NCBI GenBank assembly: GCA_022360715.1 | Contig: JAKSCG010000002.1 | Span: 1-56,768, forward strand | Direction of reading: 5' to 3' | Length of the DNA: 56,768 bases | Source: Halanaerobiales bacterium | GTDB lineage: Bacteria > Bacillota > Halanaerobiia > Halanaerobiales > DTU029 | In this document: one piece after another, positions 51,323 through 56,768 of the stretch | Position numbering within the stretch: position 1 is the first letter of the stretch | Layout of the letters: every line of letters starts with the position of its first letter | Notes under the pieces: generated by a model | Databases searched by the model: none | What the model was told of the DNA's origin: nothing | The model's input: the letters and a program-made list of their open reading frames with translations, nothing else | Program-made: the position numbers and the translations under genes

Positions 51323-52327
51323 ATGGAAAATTACCGGAAAATTATTCATAAATATAAAAAAGACTTTTTTCGTCTGAACCATGTAGTCGGGATTGGTTTT
51401 GGGATCAAGGAGAAAAAAGGGATTAAAACAAAGGAACAAGCAATTATTATCCTGGTCGATCAAAAACTGCCGATGCATCAAATAAAAAAAAGGGACCTGA
51501 TTCCACAGTCGGTGGGGGATTATCAAACCGATGTAATTGAAATAGGTGAAATAAAGTTTCTTGATAACAGAAAAAATCGGATGCGACCGGCTCAACCCGG
51601 AATCAGTATTGGTCATTATAAGATATCGGCCGGAACCCTGGGAGCGATCGTCAAAGATAAGAAAACCCGTAAATCGATGATTTTATCTAATAACCATGTG
51701 TTGGCAAATATAACTAACGGTCGTGATAATCGGGCTCAGATCGGGGATCCGATTCTGCAACCGGGTTCCTATGATAAAGGGAATAAAACTAATGATGTTA
51801 TCGGTTATTTAGAGAGGTTTATCCCGCTCAATAAGGGGGAGGGAGCGGCTGAGTGTCAAGTGGCGATTGCGGTGGAAAGATTTTTTAATTTCTTTATACA
51901 CCTGCTTCGCCCTAACTACAATATGCGTTTTTTTAAGAATGAAGGGAGTAATTTGGTTGATTGTGCCCTAGCCAGGCCCAGTTCCGACCAAGCTGTGAGC
52001 AATGATATTATCGGTATTGGACAGGTGCAAGGGGTCAAAGAGGCTGCAGTCGGGATGAAAGTTCAAAAAAGCGGCCGGAGTAGCGGGCTTACCAATGGCA
52101 GTGTTGTTGCGATCGGCAGCTCGGTCAGTGTTAATATGGGTGATTCGGAGGTGGCCGTATTTGATAACCAATTTGTGACTACCCCTATTTCTAAATCAGG
52201 TGATAGTGGTTCACTGGTCCTTGATATGGGAAATAATGCAGTTGGGTTACTCTTTGCCGGTTCGGAAAAAGCTACTGTTTGCAACCGGATCCAGAATGTG
52301 CTTAATCTATTAAAGATCGAATTTTAG
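51323..52327 (+). CDS. Trypsin-like serine protease fold protein
   Basis: A 334-residue protein with no signal peptide. The N-terminal 90 residues ('HVVGIGFGIKEKKGIKTKEQAIIILVDQK') precede a chymotrypsin-like domain with the triad His in 'ILSNNHVLA' (near 125), likely Asp in 'VDCALARP' (near 213) and Ser in 'SKSGDSGSLV' (near 296). The N-terminal 'GIGFG.KE' module is common in unnamed bacterial proteases of this type. Substrate unknown. It is followed after 11 bases by a GH18 gene, so they form one unit with the nucleotidyltransferase and glycosyltransferase. Confidence 0.8.
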   Translation: MENYRKIIHKYKKDFFRLNHVVGIGFGIKEKKGIKTKEQAIIILVDQKLPMHQIKKRDLIPQSVGDYQTDVIEIGEIKFLDNRKNRMRPAQPGISIGHYKISAGTLGAIVKDKKTRKSMILSNNHVLANITNGRDNRAQIGDPILQPGSYDKGNKTNDVIGYLERFIPLNKGEGAAECQVAIAVERFFNFFIHLLRPNYNMRFFKNEGSNLVDCALARPSSDQAVSNDIIGIGQVQGVKEAAVGMKVQKSGRSSGLTNGSVVAIGSSVSVNMGDSEVAVFDNQFVTTPISKSGDSGSLVLDMGNNAVGLLFAGSEKATVCNRIQNVLNLLKIEF

Positions 52328-52338
52328 GGGGAGAAACG

Positions 52339-53289
52339 ATGTCCTATCAATTGATGGCTTATCATTTGATTAATAGTTCAGCAGGAATGGAGTCGATCGA
52401 AAAGTACCACCGTTACCTTAATAAAGTACTCCCTTCCTGGCTTGAACTGGACAGTAACGGTAGTCTGGAAATTAAGCAGTCCGCTCTTTCGGCAGAGAAG
52501 TTATCACTTTATTTTGAAAAGAGTTCAATTATTCCCCTGCTGCAAAATAAAGAACTTGATTCTGCGGTTAGCAACCGATTACTCAGTGAGAAAGGGGCAC
52601 AAAAGAAGGCGATTGATCGCCTGCTGCTTTACCTCCAGGTTTATGGCTTCCCGGGGATCAATCTGGATCTGGAAGGGGTAAAAAAGCAGAATGAGAGTAA
52701 TTTTACTGCTTTTGTTGAAGAGATAACAACCGCACTCCATCAACATAATTTTGACCTCTATCTTTGTGTTCCGGCAAAATGGGAGAATAACGGTGATTCT
52801 AGTTGGTCGGGGGCATACAATTACCTGGCTTTAGGAGAACTGGTTGATAAAATAATTATTATGGCTTATGATTATCACTGGCCGGGCGGTCCCCCCGGTG
52901 CAATTGCCCCTTTAAACTGGGTGCAGGATGTGATTGATTATGCAATTATCAATATTCCCCTGGAAAAGATTATTCTGGGGATTGGTCTTTATGGTTATGA
53001 ATGGGTGATTAATAGTGAAGAACCGGGTCGGGGCTTAACCTATCCCCAAATTAAATCATTGCAATTTAAGTATAACACCGTGATTGAATGGGACCAGGAC
53101 TCATTTTCTCCCTATTTGCGCTATCAAGAAGGCCAACAAGAACATGAAATCTGGTTTGAAAATGTGGTCAGTATTAAAGAAAAAATTAAGCTGGTTAAAA
53201 GCTACCAATTGGCCGGGGCGGCTTTCTGGAGGTTAGGCCAGGAAGACCAGCGTCTCTGGGGGATAATTAATGAGGTGATCCCCTTGTGA
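52339..53289 (+). CDS. GH18 protein without signal peptide (YaaH-like)
   Basis: A 316-residue GH18 barrel protein. 'FPGINLDLEGVKK' carries the catalytic Glu (near 114), with the first Asp of the usual D-x-x-D-x-D-x-E replaced by Asn/Gly context. 'KIIIMAYDYHWPGGPPGAIAPLNWVQDVI' and 'AGAAFWRLGQEDQRLW' match the spore YaaH group and the paralogue at 42364-43560. It lacks a signal peptide and LysM domains; mother-cell coat and cortex GH18 proteins often do too. Its stop overlaps the next GTG start. Confidence 0.87.
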   Translation: MSYQLMAYHLINSSAGMESIEKYHRYLNKVLPSWLELDSNGSLEIKQSALSAEKLSLYFEKSSIIPLLQNKELDSAVSNRLLSEKGAQKKAIDRLLLYLQVYGFPGINLDLEGVKKQNESNFTAFVEEITTALHQHNFDLYLCVPAKWENNGDSSWSGAYNYLALGELVDKIIIMAYDYHWPGGPPGAIAPLNWVQDVIDYAIINIPLEKIILGIGLYGYEWVINSEEPGRGLTYPQIKSLQFKYNTVIEWDQDSFSPYLRYQEGQQEHEIWFENVVSIKEKIKLVKSYQLAGAAFWRLGQEDQRLWGIINEVIPL

Positions 53290-54356
53290 AAGCATTAGTT
53301 TTAAGCGGAGGGAAAGGAAGCAGATTGCGACCAATTACCTATAGTTATGCTAAACAACTGATCCCGATCGTTAACAAGCCGATTCTGTTTTATGTGCTGG
53401 AAGACCTTGCCTCGGCCGGAATTAGCGATGTGGGGATGATCGTTGGTGCGACCAAAGATTTGATCAAGGCAGCCGTCGGCAATGGAGAAAATTGGGGAAT
53501 TAAGGTTACCTATATCGAACAGAAGTCACCGCTTGGCTTAGGCCATGCTGTTAAAATTGCCCAACCGTTTATTGGGAATCAACCCTTTGTCATGTATCTG
53601 GGAGATAATATTCTCAGAGGTGGCATTAAATCCTTTATCAGTGAATATGGTAATAAAGGGGAAGATATTAATATTTTGTTGACAGAAGTGAAACACCCGG
53701 AATGCTTTGGGGTGGCAGAACTGGACCAAAGGGGCCGGGTAAAGAAATTAGTTGAGAAACCGCAGCATTTTATTAGTAACCATGTGCTGGTTGGGGTATA
53801 TATCTTTAATCAGAAGATATTTCCGGCTGTAGATGCGATTAAACCCTCCGGGCGGGGGGAACTGGAAATTACAGATGCTATTCAGTATGTGATCGATCAT
53901 GGTGGTAAAGTCGAGCCTTTTCTGATTAAAGGCTGGTGGAAGGATACCGGTAAAACAGAGGATGTGCTGGAAGCCAATTCATTACTGATTGAAGGAATTG
54001 AGCCCCGGATTAGCGGTGCTATTGATCAACTTTCAAAATTATCCGGTCGGATTAATATTGGAGAAAATACCTTAATCAGTAATTCGGTGATCGAGGGGCC
54101 GGTAATCATCGGTGGTAATTGTTTGATCGAGAATGGCTTGATTGGCCCCTTTACTTCGATTGGCGATAATGTTCAAATCACCAATAGTAAGATTGAAAAG
54201 AGCATTATCATGGAGGAAACAGTTATTATTAACTATCAGAATAAGATTGTTAATAGTTTAATCGGGCGGGGAGTAAAGCTCAAGAGTCGGCAGGAAAAGC
54301 CTGCCGTTCATCAACTTTTACTGGGCGATCATTGCAGTCTGGGGATTTATGAGTAA
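53286..54356 (+). CDS. Glucose-1-phosphate thymidylyltransferase, long form
   Basis: A 356-residue sugar nucleotidyltransferase. 'MKALVLSGGKGSRLRPIT' is the nucleotide-binding start; 'KQLIPIVNKPILFYVLE', 'YLGDNILRGGI' and 'VEKPQHFISNHVLVGVYIFN' form the catalytic domain. A C-terminal left-handed beta-helix follows (about 245-356). This is the StrD/long RmlA form that makes dTDP-glucose or a related nucleotide sugar. It starts at GTG 53286, overlapping the GH18 stop (GTGA). It likely supplies the neighbouring glycosyltransferase. Confidence 0.92.
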   Translation: MKALVLSGGKGSRLRPITYSYAKQLIPIVNKPILFYVLEDLASAGISDVGMIVGATKDLIKAAVGNGENWGIKVTYIEQKSPLGLGHAVKIAQPFIGNQPFVMYLGDNILRGGIKSFISEYGNKGEDINILLTEVKHPECFGVAELDQRGRVKKLVEKPQHFISNHVLVGVYIFNQKIFPAVDAIKPSGRGELEITDAIQYVIDHGGKVEPFLIKGWWKDTGKTEDVLEANSLLIEGIEPRISGAIDQLSKLSGRINIGENTLISNSVIEGPVIIGGNCLIENGLIGPFTSIGDNVQITNSKIEKSIIMEETVIINYQNKIVNSLIGRGVKLKSRQEKPAVHQLLLGDHCSLGIYE

Positions 54357-54368
54357 GGGGGGAGAGAA

Positions 54369-56768
54369 ATGCAGGTTATTTTTATCTTAAGTCCGGGTGA
54401 TAGTGTAGTCCTGCTTAGAACTATCTACCAAATTGCCACTTGGTTAAAAGAAAATAGGGGTATGGAGATTATCGTTTATCTTCCGCAAATCAAGAACTTT
54501 AAGCTACTTCCGCAGGATATCATTGACTTACGCTGGTTGAAAGATGATTTAAAAGCAATCGAAATACCGGAAGCAGATATTATCTTAAGTACTTCAGCCG
54601 AGATCCTTTTTCGCTTAAGTAAATTAAACCGCGGGGAGCTGGTTTTTATTGCCCGGTCCAGGGATGAAGGCCAGGGTTTACCACCTAAAGTGCGGATAGT
54701 CGATTTTGATCGATTAAAGCCGGTTATACCGGAAATGGTCTTTACTTATCCTGGGGGCAGTAAAAGGGATAAGGTTGTTATTGCCGGAGAGAGTCTATCA
54801 TTACCATCGATTAATCGAATTCTAAAGAGTATTGAAAAAGCCGGGACTTCGATTTTTGCCGGTGAAATTGTTATCCTGGATTTCCAGGGAGAACTAGAGC
54901 CGGAAACCAGTCTTAATTTCACGATCAAGAAAACAGATGAAATTGATCTGTTAAAATTATTGGCTGATTCCTTTTATTTCTTCTGGATCGGGCAAAAGTC
55001 TTTTCCCTTGCTGGCCCTTTGGGCGATGGCGGCCGGGGTAATTGTAATTAATATTGAACTGGGAGGGTGGCAGCGCTCCTTCCCCCTGGAATTCTATGAG
55101 ATTAATCCGCTGGAACTGGCCCTCTGTATGATCAAAGTCTATAAACTGGGTCAGCAGCGGAGGCAGCTAAAAGGGGAACTAAAAAAACTGGCTAATAATT
55201 ATGCTGTGGAGATGGTGGGGGGAGACTGGGCTAAATTTTTGGAAGAGAGACTCCATCTTCCACCGCAGGAAAGGAAAACGGCCGAGCAACTTCCGGCCAA
55301 TGCCAGTGAAGAGTCTGTTATCGACTTGATCATTGTTAACTATAATACCCTGCCCCATTTAAAGAGTTGTCTGACCAGCATTCAAAAATTTACCCGGCAA
55401 CCCCATCAAATTATGGTAATTGATAATAATAGCACTGATGGGAGTAAAGAATATTTACAGGAGTTAAACGGGGTTAAAGTAATCGAGAATGAGCAGAATC
55501 TGGGCTATGCCCGGGCCTGTAATCAGGGGATACTGCATGGTAACAGTAAATATCTGGCCTTATTAAACAGCGATATTGAAGTAAAAGAGGGTTGGCTTGA
55601 ACCGTTATTAACAGTCCTGGCTGAAGAGGATGTAGCAGTTGTTGGTCCGAAAATGATCAATAAAGAAGGATATATCGTCGGAGCCGGTGTTAATCAAATC
55701 AATGATAGTTATTGGCCGCGGGGTTGGATGGAAAAAGAAGGGCCCGGGGTCTTTGATCAACAGGAAGATCTAATCAGTGTAGGGGGAGCCTGTTATCTGC
55801 TGAAAAGGGATTTGCTCCCGGTACTCGGTCTATTTGATGAAGAATATTTCTTTTATTTTGAAGAACTGGATTATTCGCTACGGGCCAGAGAAAAGGGGTA
55901 TCGAGTCGTATACTGCCCGCAGTCCGTTGTCTATCATCATCATGAAGGAACCCTTGATCTGGAAAATTTTTTGGAGCGATTGAAGCGGAATCGTTATTTT
56001 ATTGAGAGCAAAAAGAGATTTCAAAGGAAGTGGAATTGTGTTCTGGCCGGTGGGAAAAAGAGGCGCGAACCCCCTACTATCGTGGTAGCCGGTTTGATCC
56101 CCTGGGATTTTCGGCAGCAGCGTCCCCAACACTTACTGCGAAATATGGCTAAACAGGGCTACCGGATCCTCTATTTGAATCCGGTTTGTGGTGATTTTGC
56201 CGCTCAAGAAGTGGAGAAGGGGATTTATGTTTATTCACCGCCGGGCTATGGTACGATCTTTTATAATATTTTGCAGGGAAATGATCGTCGGCTGGGAAGG
56301 GATATTAATCAGCAAATCAAGGAACTGGGTTTTGCTGAGAGTATTTTAATGCTCCATGCCCCCTACTGGGTACCTTTACTTAAATTCTGGGAGTATAGCC
56401 TGTTGGTCTTTGATTGTATTGATAAGTATACAGAGTTTGCCGACCTGGCTCCTTACCAAAACATTTTAACCAGTTTTGAAGAGAAATTACTAAACCTCTC
56501 CGACCTGGTACTGACCCCTTCGCAACGGCTGTATCAAGAGAAAAAAAGCAGTAATCAAAATACTTATCTCCTCCCCAATGGCGTAGATATTACCCACTTT
56601 CATTATCAATATAAACCGGCTTTACGCCCGGCCGACCTCCCGTCTGCTCCGAGGATAATCGGTTATTTTGGGGCGATTGCCGGTTGGTTTGATGTGGAAC
56701 TGGTCAGTAAAGTAGCCAATCAAATGCCTGATACGGAATTAGTTTTAATTGGTGAGGTCAGTACTGAT
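54369..56768 (+). CDS. Multidomain glycosyltransferase (GT-B-like + GT2 + GT4), partial
   Basis: Open from ATG 54369, behind GGGGAGAG, to the window end (800 codons, no stop). Residues 1-310 look like a degenerate GT-B domain ('SFPLLALWAMAAGVIVINIE'). Residues about 317-565 are a GT2 domain: 'DLIIVNYNTLPHLKSCLTSI', 'VIDNNSTDGS', 'LALLNSDIEVKEGW' (DxD-like), 'VGGACYLLKRDLL' and 'FFYFEELDYSLRAREKGY' with the acidic catalytic pair. From about 567 a GT4-type domain begins ('VAGLIPWDFRQQRPQHLLRNM', 'LLPNGVDITHF', 'IIGYFGAIAGWFDVELV'). It probably builds a rhamnose-type surface or spore polysaccharide with the upstream nucleotidyltransferase. Confidence 0.85.
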   Translation, partial: MQVIFILSPGDSVVLLRTIYQIATWLKENRGMEIIVYLPQIKNFKLLPQDIIDLRWLKDDLKAIEIPEADIILSTSAEILFRLSKLNRGELVFIARSRDEGQGLPPKVRIVDFDRLKPVIPEMVFTYPGGSKRDKVVIAGESLSLPSINRILKSIEKAGTSIFAGEIVILDFQGELEPETSLNFTIKKTDEIDLLKLLADSFYFFWIGQKSFPLLALWAMAAGVIVINIELGGWQRSFPLEFYEINPLELALCMIKVYKLGQQRRQLKGELKKLANNYAVEMVGGDWAKFLEERLHLPPQERKTAEQLPANASEESVIDLIIVNYNTLPHLKSCLTSIQKFTRQPHQIMVIDNNSTDGSKEYLQELNGVKVIENEQNLGYARACNQGILHGNSKYLALLNSDIEVKEGWLEPLLTVLAEEDVAVVGPKMINKEGYIVGAGVNQINDSYWPRGWMEKEGPGVFDQQEDLISVGGACYLLKRDLLPVLGLFDEEYFFYFEELDYSLRAREKGYRVVYCPQSVVYHHHEGTLDLENFLERLKRNRYFIESKKRFQRKWNCVLAGGKKRREPPTIVVAGLIPWDFRQQRPQHLLRNMAKQGYRILYLNPVCGDFAAQEVEKGIYVYSPPGYGTIFYNILQGNDRRLGRDINQQIKELGFAESILMLHAPYWVPLLKFWEYSLLVFDCIDKYTEFADLAPYQNILTSFEEKLLNLSDLVLTPSQRLYQEKKSSNQNTYLLPNGVDITHFHYQYKPALRPADLPSAPRIIGYFGAIAGWFDVELVSKVANQMPDTELVLIGEVSTD

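Noticed and set aside
1..56768. CRISPR arrays, IS elements, prophage genes, tRNA or rRNA genes
   Set aside because: No regularly spaced repeats, transposase or integrase ORFs, or recognisable structural RNA sequences were seen by eye; a tRNA scan was not possible here.

Overview
The window looks like chromosomal DNA from an endospore-forming, anaerobic member of the Bacillota that also has an outer membrane. Sporulation markers are YabG, Veg, a SpoVB-like flippase, YaaH-type GH18 proteins, a phosphosulfolactate synthase and three sigma-K-type promoters. The outer membrane is implied by a MacAB-like efflux operon that carries TolC-family genes. This pairing is known from Limnochordia/Hydrogenisporales and Halanaerobiia; the lineage is inferred and not proven. 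I saw no rRNA, tRNA, CRISPR array, IS element or prophage.

Layout. Positions 1-7954 hold housekeeping genes: an amidohydrolase tail, an AraC regulator, a ferritin-like protein, a GIY-YIG protein, murB, an orphan ParB, thiI with its cysteine desulfurase, and a SpoVB-like flippase. Positions 7955-10310 hold a 226-nt inverted-repeat-bounded element encoding a tiny exported peptide, followed by a membrane HD-GYP protein and a partner of unknown function. Positions 10398-14594 are an AT-richer cassette that looks acquired: an AraC regulator divergent from a GPH sugar transporter and a cytoplasmic GH43 enzyme. Positions 14618-17929 carry a six-LysM protein, a second HD-GYP protein and a YbaB protein.

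Positions 18060-26164 form an eight-gene sugar-acid operon. A TRAP transporter takes up an aldonate, a LarA-family enzyme may epimerise it at C2, and DgoD dehydrates it to a 2-keto-3-deoxy acid. KdgK phosphorylates that acid and Eda cleaves it to pyruvate and glyceraldehyde 3-phosphate. A 2-hydroxyacid dehydrogenase is included. Positions 26349-33668 are an efflux operon (membrane fusion protein, ATPase, two FtsX/MacB permeases, two TolC-family proteins) behind a near-consensus promoter that overlaps an operator. The first TolC-family protein appears to lack the beta-barrel segments.

Positions 33695-46172 hold tatD, an L,D-transpeptidase, a solute-binding-like lipidless protein, D-amino-acid aminotransferase, butyrate kinase, a ferredoxin-like protein, a PuuD-like amidase, the DegS/DegU pair, GH18, transaldolase, phosphosulfolactate synthase and UPF0756. 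Positions 46169-56768 hold an MFS exporter, a two-gene unknown operon with a sigma-K-type promoter, then ksgA-ykuK-yabG-veg (close to the Bacillus ksgA-yabG-veg order). After these come a trypsin-like protease, a second GH18, a nucleotidyltransferase and a three-domain glycosyltransferase that runs off the end.

The points most worth follow-up are the inverted-repeat element with its peptide at 8135-8360, the barrel-less TolC homologue, the three matching sigma-K-type promoters (one driving two unknown genes), and the LarA-DgoD sugar-acid pathway.
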